NCBI GenBank assembly: GCA_016795425.1 | Contig: JAEUHG010000184.1 | Location: 62,001 to 126,000 of the forward strand | Source: Verrucomicrobiales bacterium | GTDB taxonomy: Bacteria; Verrucomicrobiota; Verrucomicrobiia; Limisphaerales; CAIMTB01 | Reading direction: 5' to 3' | DNA: 64,000 nucleotides | Position numbers and translations under genes: made by a program | The notes under the pieces: model-generated | Databases searched by the model: none | What the model saw: only the letters and a program-made list of their open reading frames with translations | What the model was told of the DNA's origin: nothing | In this document: in pieces, positions 43,034 through 52,930 of the stretch | Position numbering within the stretch: the stretch's first letter is position 1 | Layout of the letters: every line of letters begins with the position of its first letter

Positions 43034-43774
43034 TCAGGCAGCCCGCCGACGGGTCGCCAGCACCGCAAGGCCGCCCAAGGCTAGCAGCGCCACGGTGCCG
43101 GGTTCAGGCACGCCGGCAATCACCACGCCGTACATGTTGCGGCCGCCGTTGTCCGCCTGCTTGAGCGTGAAGGTTCCGGCCGGGAACAGCTTCAGGTACA
43201 CGGACGAAACCTGGTTGATTGATCCATCGCCGCCTTCATCGATTCCAACCACATCCGGAAAGGCCGGGTTGTCTTGGAGGTTTCCATTGATGGAAACCGG
43301 CAACCACAGATCCTGGGCCACCCAGCTCATATTGGCGGTGAAGTTCGGCGGATTGGTGTTGTCACCATCGCCTAGACGGTTGTCGATGAGCAGGTAAACC
43401 AGCGAGTGCTGGGATATGGTGATATCCAGCTCGTAATTCGCATTGTCACGGTCGTTGTTGGCGATCATGACATACTCTTTGCCCACCAGGTAGGAGGGCA
43501 GGGGTACCGTGGCCGATGCCGAATTGTATTCGTGCAACCGGTCGGTCATCGCCTTGGCGTCTTCTCCAAACACCCCCACGGTGTAGTTGGGAAGGAGCAC
43601 CGTCCCGGTCGGATTCTCGATGTTGAACGTCATCCCGGTCGCCTTGGCCGACGCCCGGTCCGTATCACCGTTACGTTCCACCACCGACACGATGTTCGGG
43701 GCCGCTTGAGCCACAGAACCCATCAGGGCGCACGTTGCCAGCCCTAATGACCATCGCTGTATCGAGGTACTCAT
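43034..43774 (-). CDS. PEP-CTERM sorting-signal exported protein
   Basis: A 246-residue protein with a signal peptide (about residues 1-24, ending VAQA-A) and a beta-rich body (about 25-215) with many Asn and Asp. The tripartite PEP-CTERM tail is VPEPGTVALLALGGLAVLATRRRAA: VPEP motif, hydrophobic helix, basic end. Such tails are cut by exosortase and used to anchor proteins in biofilm or extracellular polysaccharide matrix. No exosortase gene lies in the window. Body function unknown. The ATG at 43774 begins the signal peptide. Confidence 0.92.
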   Translation of the reverse strand: MSTSIQRWSLGLATCALMGSVAQAAPNIVSVVERNGDTDRASAKATGMTFNIENPTGTVLLPNYTVGVFGEDAKAMTDRLHEYNSASATVPLPSYLVGKEYVMIANNDRDNANYELDITISQHSLVYLLIDNRLGDGDNTNPPNFTANMSWVAQDLWLPVSINGNLQDNPAFPDVVGIDEGGDGSINQVSSVYLKLFPAGTFTLKQADNGGRNMYGVVIAGVPEPGTVALLALGGLAVLATRRRAA

Positions 43775-43882
43775 GGAATTATTCGAGTCTGGGGATCCGG
43801 CGGGAGAGTGCAAAATTGCCCGGGCCCATGGCAAGAAAAGAAAAGGCCGAAATCCCTCCCGTTCCCCCCGTCTCGCAGCGAC

Positions 43883-46800
43883 TTATCCATGCTTGGCGTC
43901 CTCATGACGATTGCCTGCGGGAGCCTTGAGGGCGCGGTAAGGCTGTACCCACGGATCGAAGCGACAAACGGCCGCCCATTCGCAGCGGTCGCAGGCCTTC
44001 CGAACCCCATGACGATAGGGGCTCACCGGGAAGGCGCCGGATAGGATGCCCTGACCCATTTCCACCAATGAAGCATGGGCCGCCGCCAGGAGCGCCTCGA
44101 AGTCCGCGTCCGGCAATCCGTCGCTCCCCCGGTACAGGCTGCCATCCTTCTTCACCCGAAAGGCATATTGACCGCTCGGAACTTGCCCGGCACCGCCATC
44201 CAACTTCAGCAGTGCGGATTCGCGGAAACGCCCTCGATGCCGATGGATTTCGTTCGGATGGAGGGCCTTCGCGGGCGGCGCCGGACCGCGCCCGGTAGGG
44301 GCGGGACGCCCTCGCAATCCGATGTAGAACATGCCTGCCGGATTCGGTTTTGGGGATGGAGGAACGCCGCTCGCCCCCATGTCAGGGAGGGCGTGGGTCC
44401 AGTCGATGGCCCCCAGGGCGAGCAGATAGGCCGTGATCTGAATATCGATTCCCGACACCGCCATCGTTTCGTCGAAGCGACGACCCTGGATCTTGTAGTC
44501 CAGCACCGTGTACGTCAGGCCGCCATCCGGCTGCCGATGGACATCCATGCGGTCGATCTTCCCGCGCACCCTGAGGTGACGTCCCGCCCCCAGGTCTAAT
44601 CGCCACGACGGCAAGGTGCCGCCCTTTCCGAAACTGACTTCGACCAGCACCGGATCGAGTTCTGAAAACTTGGCCCAGGTCGTCAACACCACCACCGCTT
44701 CGCGCAGCCGTGTGACCAGACCGTCGAGGCGCCACCGTTCATCCGGAGCCAGACTCCTGGCCGCACTCCTATCCTGAAGGCGGCAATGCGCGACGGCCGA
44801 CTCGAATCGGGCCCTGGCCTCCGCGGGACTTGCATCGCGCCAGCGGAGTCCGGCGTTTTGAAGCTCCAAGTGGAAACGGGCGAGCCATTCATGGGCCAGG
44901 GTGCCGATATGGCGGGCATCGACCTCGAGTTTTCGGCGCTCGCGCCCTCGCAGTGCGTGCTGCGCGAAGAACTGGAAGGGACACGCCGCGTAGCTTTCCA
45001 GGGCACTCACCGAAATTTCCGGTTCTCTTCCCAAAAGCCGCGTCACCCACTCGGGCGGCAGGACATCGGAGGTCGACCCGGCCTGGAAACGATCCATGGC
45101 GGATCGGAAGGAACCCGTCTGCAGGACGGCGTCAAGGCCTGTGGCGCCGGGATGCCGAATCATCCAGGGGATAAGCTCGCACCGATGTTCCATTCGGTGG
45201 ATGGGAGGGGCTGGCGTGGTGCCGGGTCCGGCAATTTCGTCGGTGTCGGATTCCGTCGGCCAGCCTCCCAGGATTTGTTGAAGGGTCCGGAGGTAAGGCG
45301 AGACGTTCAGGGCTTTGCCGGAATCGTCGCGGCGCGACCAGGTGATCAGGAGGTTGCGATGCGCCCGCGTGAACGCAATGTAGGCATAGTAGCGTTCATG
45401 GCCTAACCGCCGGTGGCGGTCCGGCGCAAGCCGAAGGCCCCAGCCAAGCAGACGGTCGCGTTCAGGCTCCGTGAGAATCCTGGCCGATGGGATCGGCGAA
45501 GGGAACAGACCTTCGTTGAGGCCCAGGATGATGGCGGTGCGCAGTTCGGGCTGGCGTGAACGATCGATGGCCCCGACGAGCACCTGGTCCAAGGTGGGGG
45601 GGATGATGCCGGCTGTCAGGGCCGACAGACCCGCCTCCACGATGGGAAGCCACTCTGCCAGTGCCATCGATTCGCCGGCGAACCCACGTTCCAGATCGTT
45701 GAGCCATAGTGAAAGTTGTTCCTCGACGGCAAGGTGGGTTGGGTCTCCGGGCGCTCCCTCGGCGGGCCTTTCGTCCCAGGATTCCAGGGTTTCGTGCACT
45801 TGCCAGACGGACCATAGCCGGCGAATGGCGCGGGTCAGCGTGGCCGCGTCCGGTGATCCCGCGACGGATTCAACGAACGGATCCAGCCCGTCGAAAAGGA
45901 CCTTGAGTTCGGGGCCGAATTCCGGCGCGGCATGGCGCCGCCAATCCAACGGGGCCCAGCCGAATTCCAGGGCCGCATTCTCCAACCGGTCCACGATATC
46001 GATGGGAATCGGAATCAGCCCCGTCTTCAGTGCCCCGAACCCATCCTCGTGCTGCCAGCGAAAAGCCGCCAACCGAAGGCAACTGCGGGTGAGTTCCGCC
46101 AGAGGATGGTGCGCGAGCGGCGCGCGCCGGTCGACGAAGTGTGGGATCTCGTAGCGGGTGAAGACGCGTTCGATCGCCTCATGGAACCCATCCAGGCTGC
46201 GGGTGAGCACCGCCAGATCGCGGAATCGGGCGCCGGATCGTACCTCGCGCAGAATCGTACGCGCCGCCACCTCCGCTTCGTTCTCGACGTTGTCGCAGGC
46301 AACCAGGCGAATGGCTCTTGGATCGACACCCGTCGAAGTCGGGCCGGGGCACTGGCTCGCGGCCCAGCCGGCCTCAAGATGGCTGAGGATCGGGTTTCCC
46401 TGGAAACGACCCTGGTCGCTTTGCCGCGGTAGCACCTCGATGTCCACGGCGGCGCCAAACTCGCTCGTGAGTCGCTGAAGGAGATGTCGGAACGTCTGGC
46501 TCACGATGGCCCACGGTGAAAACCACGGCGCCTCGTCCGCCGCGGTATCGAGGCACAAGGCCACGGTGAGGCGGCCCGCACAGGCGGACACCGCGGCAAG
46601 CAGTTCCATTTCCTGCGGCGTCATCTCCGCGAAGCCATCCATCCAAACCGCCTCGATCCGGTAGTCGGCAACACGTCGGCGCAACGCCTCGGTGGCGAGG
46701 TCGGGCAAAAGATCCGCGTCGAGCATCCCGTGTTCCGTCAGCCAGTCCTGGTAGACCCGCAGCATGAGCGCGAGATCGTGGAGCTTTCCCGAGAGCGAGG

Positions 46801-47251
46801 CGTCGACCTCGGGCCGATCGGCGAAATGGATGAGTCGGTCCGGCGCGCACCGGTGCCTTTGCATTTCGCGCAGAAGTTCGCTCAGATCCTGGGCAAACCC
46901 ATGGAGGCGCGCGGTGGCATGAAAAACCCGGAGCCGCGACTGGTGGCGTCGCAGCAAGGCGCGCAGCACCATGATCCGTCCTTCCTCCCGCAGAATCTCG
47001 CGCGCGGGCAGATCCTCATCGTCGAGTACCTGGGACGCCAGCCGTTCAAAGGAGAGAATCTGGAGTCGAGACCAACCCTGGAGATCGGTGGATTCGAGAA
47101 GTTGACGTTCGAGTTGGTAGGTCGCCTGCTTCGGGGCCAGAAGCAGCAACGGGGCGCCTTCGGGTGAACGCCGGAGTTCGGACCGGATTTCGGCGAGGCA
47201 GCGATAGGTCTTGCCGCTGCCGGCCGGACCGAGAAGGAAGCGCGGGCGCAC
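43883..47251 (-). CDS. addB: AddB-like ATP-dependent helicase/nuclease subunit
   Basis: A 1122-residue protein with a GTG start. The Walker A motif is GPAGSGKT (residues 8-15), followed by helicase-like segments typical of AddB (LAPKQATYQLERQLL; RTAIILGLNEGLFPSP). The C-terminal PD-(D/E)xK nuclease domain has VLDYKIQG as the catalytic D-x-K, preceded by HEWLARFH. Iron-sulfur ligands are Cys in YAACPFQFF and the trio CDRCEWAAVC (C-x2-C-x5-C), as in B. subtilis AddB. It processes DNA double-strand ends for recombination with AddA. addA is not adjacent; the neighbours are an amidotransferase gene 39 bases upstream and a PEP-CTERM gene downstream. Confidence 0.9.
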   Translation of the reverse strand: MRPRFLLGPAGSGKTYRCLAEIRSELRRSPEGAPLLLLAPKQATYQLERQLLESTDLQGWSRLQILSFERLASQVLDDEDLPAREILREEGRIMVLRALLRRHQSRLRVFHATARLHGFAQDLSELLREMQRHRCAPDRLIHFADRPEVDASLSGKLHDLALMLRVYQDWLTEHGMLDADLLPDLATEALRRRVADYRIEAVWMDGFAEMTPQEMELLAAVSACAGRLTVALCLDTAADEAPWFSPWAIVSQTFRHLLQRLTSEFGAAVDIEVLPRQSDQGRFQGNPILSHLEAGWAASQCPGPTSTGVDPRAIRLVACDNVENEAEVAARTILREVRSGARFRDLAVLTRSLDGFHEAIERVFTRYEIPHFVDRRAPLAHHPLAELTRSCLRLAAFRWQHEDGFGALKTGLIPIPIDIVDRLENAALEFGWAPLDWRRHAAPEFGPELKVLFDGLDPFVESVAGSPDAATLTRAIRRLWSVWQVHETLESWDERPAEGAPGDPTHLAVEEQLSLWLNDLERGFAGESMALAEWLPIVEAGLSALTAGIIPPTLDQVLVGAIDRSRQPELRTAIILGLNEGLFPSPIPSARILTEPERDRLLGWGLRLAPDRHRRLGHERYYAYIAFTRAHRNLLITWSRRDDSGKALNVSPYLRTLQQILGGWPTESDTDEIAGPGTTPAPPIHRMEHRCELIPWMIRHPGATGLDAVLQTGSFRSAMDRFQAGSTSDVLPPEWVTRLLGREPEISVSALESYAACPFQFFAQHALRGRERRKLEVDARHIGTLAHEWLARFHLELQNAGLRWRDASPAEARARFESAVAHCRLQDRSAARSLAPDERWRLDGLVTRLREAVVVLTTWAKFSELDPVLVEVSFGKGGTLPSWRLDLGAGRHLRVRGKIDRMDVHRQPDGGLTYTVLDYKIQGRRFDETMAVSGIDIQITAYLLALGAIDWTHALPDMGASGVPPSPKPNPAGMFYIGLRGRPAPTGRGPAPPAKALHPNEIHRHRGRFRESALLKLDGGAGQVPSGQYAFRVKKDGSLYRGSDGLPDADFEALLAAAHASLVEMGQGILSGAFPVSPYRHGVRKACDRCEWAAVCRFDPWVQPYRALKAPAGNRHEDAKHG

Positions 47252-47290
47252 GGGTGTTTCGTGTCAGGAACGACCCGGTGCCGGCGCCAT

Positions 47291-47881
47291 TCAGCGAGGC
47301 CCCGCCGGGGCGGTCAGTTTCAGGAAATTTTGGATCATACGCCGTCCTTCCTGGGTAAGGATGCTTTCGGGGTGAAACTGGACCCCCCAGATCGGAAATT
47401 CGCGATGGCGCAAACCCATGATTTCGTTGGGATCCTCCTCGCACCATGCCGTCACTTCGAGGCAGGCGGGCAGAGAGTCGCGGCGTACCACCAGTGAATG
47501 GTATCGCGTTGCGGTGAATGGATTCGGCATGCCCTGGAACAAGTCGCGTTCGTCATGCCGAATGAGCGATGTCTTGCCATGCATCATGCGGTAATTCACC
47601 ACCACGTCCGCCCCGAAGGTGTGCCCAATGCATTGGTGTCCCAGGCAAACACCAAGCACGGGGATCTGCCGCCCGAATTCGCGGATGATTTCGTTGGAGA
47701 GGCCCGCCTCCTTGGGGGAGCAGGGGCCGGGCGAAACCACGATGCGCTCGGGGTTCCATTCCCGCACCTGGGCGAGGGTGATCTGGTCGTTGCGCTCCAC
47801 GCGGAGGTCCACGCGCAGTTCGCCCAGGTACTGAACCAGATTGTACGTGAACGAATCGTAGTTATCGATGACCAGCACCAT
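47291..47881 (-). CDS. Glutamine amidotransferase, anthranilate/aminodeoxychorismate synthase component II
   Basis: A 196-residue class I amidotransferase. It starts LVIDNYDSFTYNLVQYLGEL and has VVSPGPCSPKEAGLS, the nucleophile elbow GVCLGHQCIG (Cys near residue 79), HGKTSLIRH and GVQFHPESILT with the His-Glu pair. It supplies ammonia to the chorismate-binding component I for tryptophan (TrpG) or folate (PabA), and in many bacteria one protein serves both. The component I gene is not adjacent, so the pathway cannot be fixed, although a dihydropteroate-synthase homologue is about 7 kb away. It is divergent from the glycosidase-like gene. Confidence 0.92.
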   Translation of the reverse strand: MVLVIDNYDSFTYNLVQYLGELRVDLRVERNDQITLAQVREWNPERIVVSPGPCSPKEAGLSNEIIREFGRQIPVLGVCLGHQCIGHTFGADVVVNYRMMHGKTSLIRHDERDLFQGMPNPFTATRYHSLVVRRDSLPACLEVTAWCEEDPNEIMGLRHREFPIWGVQFHPESILTQEGRRMIQNFLKLTAPAGPR

Positions 47882-47960
47882 GCGGGCCCATGGTGCTGCC
47901 GCGGGCCCGAATCGCAAATCCCAAACTTCCTGCCGGCCGGTCTTCCTGGTACTCTCCGAC

Positions 47961-50900
47961 ATGCCTGCGTTCCGTGTCCCGGGGTGGAGGTTCTTCGCTC
48001 GGATGGGGGCTGCCTTCGCTTTGTTCTTCTTCCGCTTCGCCGCGATGGCAGGCACTCCCTTCGATGCGGCACCGTTCGGCCTTCCGCTGCCCGACGGCGA
48101 CGGCCCAGGGTTGATGTGGGAAGATCCGCGTGAACTCCATGAAGTCCGAGTGACGTTCCGTTCGGTGCCCGCCGACCCTGCGCGGATTCGCCTGCAGTAT
48201 TGGGGCAGTTGGTGGCCCGAGCGGCATCTGCCCAAGGATCGCGAACCCGGCGGCGGAGACGTGGGTTGGATGGAGTTGGGCAATTGGTGGAAGGATCAGT
48301 GGCGCGACGCCGATACCACCGCCGAATGGCGGGGAACCACCGTCACGTTCCGCTTCCAACCCGTCAACGTCGTCGAATTCCCCCAACTCACTTCGTACCC
48401 CGCACCCTTTCGGTTCACCCTCAAACTTCGAGTGGCTCCCGATGTCTCTCTGCCGGTCGTACAGCGCCTGGAAGCCATCACCGACTCCTCGGTCCAGCCT
48501 TCGGCCGCCAGGGTGGTGTGGCGGGAGCCAGCCGGACGTCCGCGGTTCTCGGTCTTCAACGGTTCGTTGCTCGACATCGAAACGGTCGACTCACGATCGC
48601 GTCTCGTGCGCTTCGTCGCGGTCCGGAATCCGGATCCCAATACGTTTGATCGCACGCTGGTGACGGTGCGGCGCGCGTCTCGAACCTTCACCTTCCAGCC
48701 CGAGGACCTCCGGGATGGACCGTTGTTCCTGCCTGATTTCGGGGCCGCGGTGCTCGCGGCGTCGGACGCGCGATCCTATGACGAAGTCGAGCGGGAGCGG
48801 GCGCAGTCGGGTCGGAAGACCTTGCGCCAGCGGGTTGCCGAACGCCCCGAACAGACGTGGCAGGCGGCTTGGACGGGCATGCCGCGCAAGAAGTCGGACA
48901 TCTATTTCCCAATGGGCTTGGACGGTGGACGACAACGATTCCGATTGCAGCCGGATGGTCGAGTGGACTTTCGGCACAACGATTCGTTTTTGCGCGCGCG
49001 CCCTGGGGTGGATACGGCCCGACTCGACTATGAACCCGGTCCCATCACGATTCGGTTCGGTTTCCCGCCGCGGCCCGAGTTCCGCACGCTGGCGGAGGAG
49101 TGCCTGCCCATCGTCACCACCCGATGGTCAACCCAGGACGTCACCCTGCAACAGACAGCCTTTGTCACCGAATTGGGGGGACGACGAATGTCGATGGAGG
49201 CCCCGCCCGGCGATACCACCGCGGTGTGGATGGCGCGCTTCGATTGGGTGAATCGGACGAACCAATCGCGACGAATCTCCCTTCCCTTGATGGTGGAGGC
49301 TGCGGGTCGACCGGTCTCGATCCGGGTGGATGAGGAAGGGCGTTGGTGGTCGGGGGCGCGGTTGCGCGGCGGGATGACGATTTCCAACAGCGGCGCCAAC
49401 AGGACCACCCACGCCCCTGGGACGGAGGGCGGTTCGTCGATGTGGAGCTGGGACCTTCCACCGGGTGCGACCCAGACCGTCGTGGTGAAAGTGCCCTACC
49501 TCGCTCTCCAGGATCCGGCCGAACAATCACAGCTGGCAGCATTGGATTTTGATCGCGAACACCGATGGGCGACGGAGGGATGGAGGCTTCGATTGGATGC
49601 GGGAGCCCGGTTGTCGACACCGGAACCGATGCTCAACGAGTTCCATCGATCGGTCGCGATGCATCTGCTGGTCAACTGCGAACGTGAGCCTGGCAGTACA
49701 CGTCGGTTCGCGCGGGTGGGTTCCTTCAGTTACGGCGCCTACGGCAATGAGTCCTGCATGATGGTGCTCGATCTCGAGCGTCGTGGCTTCCACCGCGAAG
49801 CGGAGGAGTGCCTGGAGGCGTGGCTCCATTACCAGGGGACCGTCGCGTTGCCGGGCAGTTTTGCCAGTCACGAAGGCGTGCTTTATGGCGCCGGCGGGTA
49901 TGAGGCCGGCGGCTACAACCAGCATCATGGCTGGATTCTCTGGATGCTCGCCGAACATTACCGGTTTACCCGGGATCGCGCGTGGCTCGAGCACGCTGCG
50001 CCCGGCATCGTGCGGGGCGCGGACTGGATCCTTCGGGAAGTCGACCGGACCAAGGATCGCCATCCGTTGGAGCGCGGCTTATTGCCGGCCGGAAGTCTCG
50101 AAGACATCGGGGATTGGTGGACGTGGCTGTCCACCAGTTGTTATGTGTGGCGCGGTCTGGACAACGCCTCCTGGGCGCTGGCGGAAATCAGTCATCCGGA
50201 CGCCCGCCGGATTCGCCGCGCGGCCCAGGCCTATCACCAATCGTTGCTCCGGAATTTCCGGGAAGCTCGGGACCGTTCCCCCGTGGTCCGGCTTCGCGAC
50301 GGCACGGCGGTTCCCAAATTCCCATCACACGTTCATCGGCGCGGCCGTTGCTTCGGTTGGATTTGTGAGACGCTCGAGGGCTCGCTCCACCTGCTCATCA
50401 CCCGGGCCATCGATGGGCACTCGCGCGAAGCCGAGTGGATTCTCGATGACTACGAGGACAACCTCTATCTCTCCAACCAATATGGGTACCTGCTCGAGGA
50501 CTTCGACCGGCACTGGTTCGATCGCGGCGGCATGAGCATGCAGGCTTGTCTGCTGCTGCAGGTCGAGCCGTGGCTCTACCGCGATGATATTCCCCTCGCC
50601 CTGCGCGGCCTCTTCAATGCTCAGGCCGCCAGCTATTTTCCGGATGTTCGGATGAATACCGAACACGCCCTGCCATTCCTGGATGATTGGCGCGGGGATC
50701 ACTTCAAGAGCAGCGATGAAGCCAATTGCGCCGGATGGCTGCGACAATTGTTGATCCGCGAGGAAACGGAAGAGGTTCTTTGGGTGGGGCAGGGCATTCC
50801 ACGGGCTTGGCTTGGCCCCGGATCCTCCTGTGGCATCGATCGTGGCGCGACGTGGTTCGGCCCCATGAGTGTCCACTATAGGGGCGAAGTCGGCGCCGTG

Positions 50901-51101
50901 GTGGCTGAACTCGATGCCCCCACCCGCAATCCGCCCCAGCGCATTCGTGTGCGCTTTCGTCTTCCGGACCAGCACCCCATCCATGCGGTCACTGTTAACG
51001 GCAAGCCTTGGCGACGGTTCGATGGGGATTGGGTGGACCTTCCTGGAACAATCGGACGCGCTACCATCCGCGTGACGTCGGGACGCCGCCCGGGTGAATA
51101 G
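47961..51101 (+). CDS. Exported six-hairpin glycosidase-like protein
   Basis: A 1046-residue protein with a signal peptide (RFFARMGAAFALFFFRFAAMA-G, cleavage about residue 29). Beta-rich N-terminal regions (about 30-530) contain many Trp, Arg and Asp. The (alpha/alpha)6-barrel catalytic-like domain spans about 550-940: GSFSYGAYGNESCMMVLDLERRGFHREAEECLEAWLHYQG, YNQHHGWILWMLAEHYRFT, SLEDIGDWWTWLSTSCYVWRGL and DHFKSSDEANCAGWLRQLLI. A small beta domain closes it. The layout resembles rhamnosidase- or amylo-glucosidase-like families. The exact GH family and catalytic acids cannot be assigned. It is the first gene of a unit with a lipoprotein and a second six-hairpin protein. Confidence 0.72.
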   Translation: MPAFRVPGWRFFARMGAAFALFFFRFAAMAGTPFDAAPFGLPLPDGDGPGLMWEDPRELHEVRVTFRSVPADPARIRLQYWGSWWPERHLPKDREPGGGDVGWMELGNWWKDQWRDADTTAEWRGTTVTFRFQPVNVVEFPQLTSYPAPFRFTLKLRVAPDVSLPVVQRLEAITDSSVQPSAARVVWREPAGRPRFSVFNGSLLDIETVDSRSRLVRFVAVRNPDPNTFDRTLVTVRRASRTFTFQPEDLRDGPLFLPDFGAAVLAASDARSYDEVERERAQSGRKTLRQRVAERPEQTWQAAWTGMPRKKSDIYFPMGLDGGRQRFRLQPDGRVDFRHNDSFLRARPGVDTARLDYEPGPITIRFGFPPRPEFRTLAEECLPIVTTRWSTQDVTLQQTAFVTELGGRRMSMEAPPGDTTAVWMARFDWVNRTNQSRRISLPLMVEAAGRPVSIRVDEEGRWWSGARLRGGMTISNSGANRTTHAPGTEGGSSMWSWDLPPGATQTVVVKVPYLALQDPAEQSQLAALDFDREHRWATEGWRLRLDAGARLSTPEPMLNEFHRSVAMHLLVNCEREPGSTRRFARVGSFSYGAYGNESCMMVLDLERRGFHREAEECLEAWLHYQGTVALPGSFASHEGVLYGAGGYEAGGYNQHHGWILWMLAEHYRFTRDRAWLEHAAPGIVRGADWILREVDRTKDRHPLERGLLPAGSLEDIGDWWTWLSTSCYVWRGLDNASWALAEISHPDARRIRRAAQAYHQSLLRNFREARDRSPVVRLRDGTAVPKFPSHVHRRGRCFGWICETLEGSLHLLITRAIDGHSREAEWILDDYEDNLYLSNQYGYLLEDFDRHWFDRGGMSMQACLLLQVEPWLYRDDIPLALRGLFNAQAASYFPDVRMNTEHALPFLDDWRGDHFKSSDEANCAGWLRQLLIREETEEVLWVGQGIPRAWLGPGSSCGIDRGATWFGPMSVHYRGEVGAVVAELDAPTRNPPQRIRVRFRLPDQHPIHAVTVNGKPWRRFDGDWVDLPGTIGRATIRVTSGRRPGE

Positions 51102-51214
51102 ACACCACCCCGCCAAAGTCACACCATGGAACTCGGAATGGGCCTCGAACTCTCTCAGACGTCCTCCCGACGCGGGAGCTCGAGACGGATTCCATCCTTT
51201 AAGGCCAGCCACCC

Positions 51215-51694
51215 ATGAAAACTGCACTCAGTAAATCCTTCGTTCTGCCGCTTGTCGCGGCGCTACCCTTGGTCGCCTCCACGGGATGCTCCATCAGTCT
51301 CGGTGGAGCAGGCGAATCCCGCGCCCGACAGGAGGTTCCCAAACCGCCCCCGCCGGTCGTCGTGCTCTCCAACAATTCGGAGGATTCCGCCACGCTGGCG
51401 GAGATTGACGCCGCAGCTGGCCTGAGCTTCGAAGGAAATCGCGCCGAAGCCCTCAAGAAGGTGGCGTCCCGTCCCGCCATCAGCCCGGCGGTCCAGACTC
51501 ACCTCGTCAATACCTCGCTGCGACAGCTCAGCTTCGATGGCAACAAGGTCGAGGTGCTCCTCAGTCTGATCGCCAATCCATCCTTCTCCCCGTCGGCGAA
51601 AGAGGCCATCCTGCGACAATTGAACCTCCTGTCCTTCGACGGCAACCGCACTCAGGTGCTGGGAGCCATCCAGGCACGTCACCCCAATGGTTAG
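51215..51694 (+). CDS. Small lipoprotein with three LSF(E/D)GN repeats
   Basis: A 159-residue protein. The signal segment ends in LVASTGC (lipidation at about Cys25). A Pro-rich linker PKPPPPVVV follows. Three repeats about 35 residues apart start LSFEGN (70), LSFDGN (105) and LSFDGN (139), each followed by a helix with a hydrophobic VL or AL pair and ending in a P-x-(I/F)S-P segment. The repeat style recalls DUF4476. Its start follows the upstream gene by 113 bases, and the downstream gene overlaps its end by 8 bases, so it is cotranscribed with the second glycosidase-like protein. Confidence 0.78.
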   Translation: MKTALSKSFVLPLVAALPLVASTGCSISLGGAGESRARQEVPKPPPPVVVLSNNSEDSATLAEIDAAAGLSFEGNRAEALKKVASRPAISPAVQTHLVNTSLRQLSFDGNKVEVLLSLIANPSFSPSAKEAILRQLNLLSFDGNRTQVLGAIQARHPNG

Positions 51695-52880
51695 GCGGGC
51701 CTTGGCGGTACTCGTCGCCGCGTGCCTCGGTGGCCTCACCAGCCAGGCCGCCCAGTCGGATCACGCTGCGGGCACTCGAGCGTGGCTGGAATCCAGTGCC
51801 TCCGATCTTCTCCGAGGCTGCCGGGTCCGTGCCAACGATGGCACCTGGCTCTACACGCCCGACGGCAAGGGAAATTATCGCGCGCTCTGGACGCGCGACT
51901 TCGCCTATATGGTCGAGCATGCGGGCGACCTGATGCCGGAGTCGGAGATCGAGGGGTGCCTGCGCTATCTGATGCGCGGATTGCGCGCTGACGGCGCCAC
52001 TCCGGATCGGGTGCAGCCGGACGGGATTGCGGTTTACGCGGGAGGACCGCCTGACCACCCGCTCGGAGAGCCCAATCTCGATAACGGCCCGTTCCTGGTC
52101 ATCGCGACGGATGTGTTTCTCCATCGGTTGACCGCCGATCGCGCCGCTCGACTGTACCGTGAATGGAGTCCGACGTTGCAGCGTGCGCTTCGGTGGGTGC
52201 CGCTCTCTGATCGCGGGTTGGTTTGGAATGACTCCGTGCGACCTCATTCGCCTTACGGATTCACCGACACGGTGGGGAAGACCGGCGAACTGCTGTTCGA
52301 ATCGCTGCTCTATTGGACCGCTTGCCGGCGACTCGCCCATTGGGAAACCGTCGCCGGCGGCGGTTCGTCGTCGGCTCGCGAATGGAGCCGGCGCGCGCGC
52401 AGAGTGGAACGCGAACTCGCGCGAAGCTTGTGGGACTCGAAAGCCGGTGTCTTTTGGGCCGCCACGCACGATTGCCGGCAATGGGACATTTGGGGCAACG
52501 CCTATGCCATTTGGCTGGACTTTCCGCTCGGCCGGAAGCGTTCCCAGATCCTCCGCTTTCTCCGTGATCGGCAATCGGAGTTCGTGTGGCACGGACAAGT
52601 GCGCCACTTGATCGCCGGGGAATACTGGCAGCGGCTGCTCGCACCCGTCGAAAGGGAGCGCTATCAAAACGGTGCCTATTGGGCCACCGCTTCAGGCTGG
52701 GTCATCCACGCGCTCGCCCAGTCGAATCCTTCGCAGGCTCGCCGGCTGTGGGACGAACTGATCGAGGACTTCAGGAAGGACGGCATCTGTGAATGTGTGG
52801 GCCCCGGTTATCGCCAACTGCCGAGTTATGTCGTCAGCGCCACCAACCCGTTGGCAGCGATGCGGAAACTCGGGTGGTAA
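51687..52880 (+). CDS. Exported six-hairpin glycosidase-like protein, glycogen-debranching-like fold
   Basis: A 397-residue protein with a signal peptide (MVRRALAVLVAACLGGLTSQA-A). The (alpha/alpha)6 barrel starts near residue 30 and includes YRALWTRDFAYMVEHAGDLMP, MRGLRADGATPDRVQPDG, DNGPFLVIATDVFLHRL, GFTDTVGKTGELLFESLLYWTACRRLA and GAYWATASGWVIHALAQ. The WTRDFAYM and KTGELLF segments are typical of six-hairpin glycosidases and DUF4965-like proteins. The start overlaps the lipoprotein gene by 8 bases. A periplasmic glycan substrate is likely but unidentified. Convergent with the next gene. Confidence 0.78.
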   Translation: MVRRALAVLVAACLGGLTSQAAQSDHAAGTRAWLESSASDLLRGCRVRANDGTWLYTPDGKGNYRALWTRDFAYMVEHAGDLMPESEIEGCLRYLMRGLRADGATPDRVQPDGIAVYAGGPPDHPLGEPNLDNGPFLVIATDVFLHRLTADRAARLYREWSPTLQRALRWVPLSDRGLVWNDSVRPHSPYGFTDTVGKTGELLFESLLYWTACRRLAHWETVAGGGSSSAREWSRRARRVERELARSLWDSKAGVFWAATHDCRQWDIWGNAYAIWLDFPLGRKRSQILRFLRDRQSEFVWHGQVRHLIAGEYWQRLLAPVERERYQNGAYWATASGWVIHALAQSNPSQARRLWDELIEDFRKDGICECVGPGYRQLPSYVVSATNPLAAMRKLGW

Positions 52881-52930
52881 TCACTGGCGTCGCGCCGTGC
52901 CGGTCTGGTCAATCGGAGGCTGCCGTGTAG

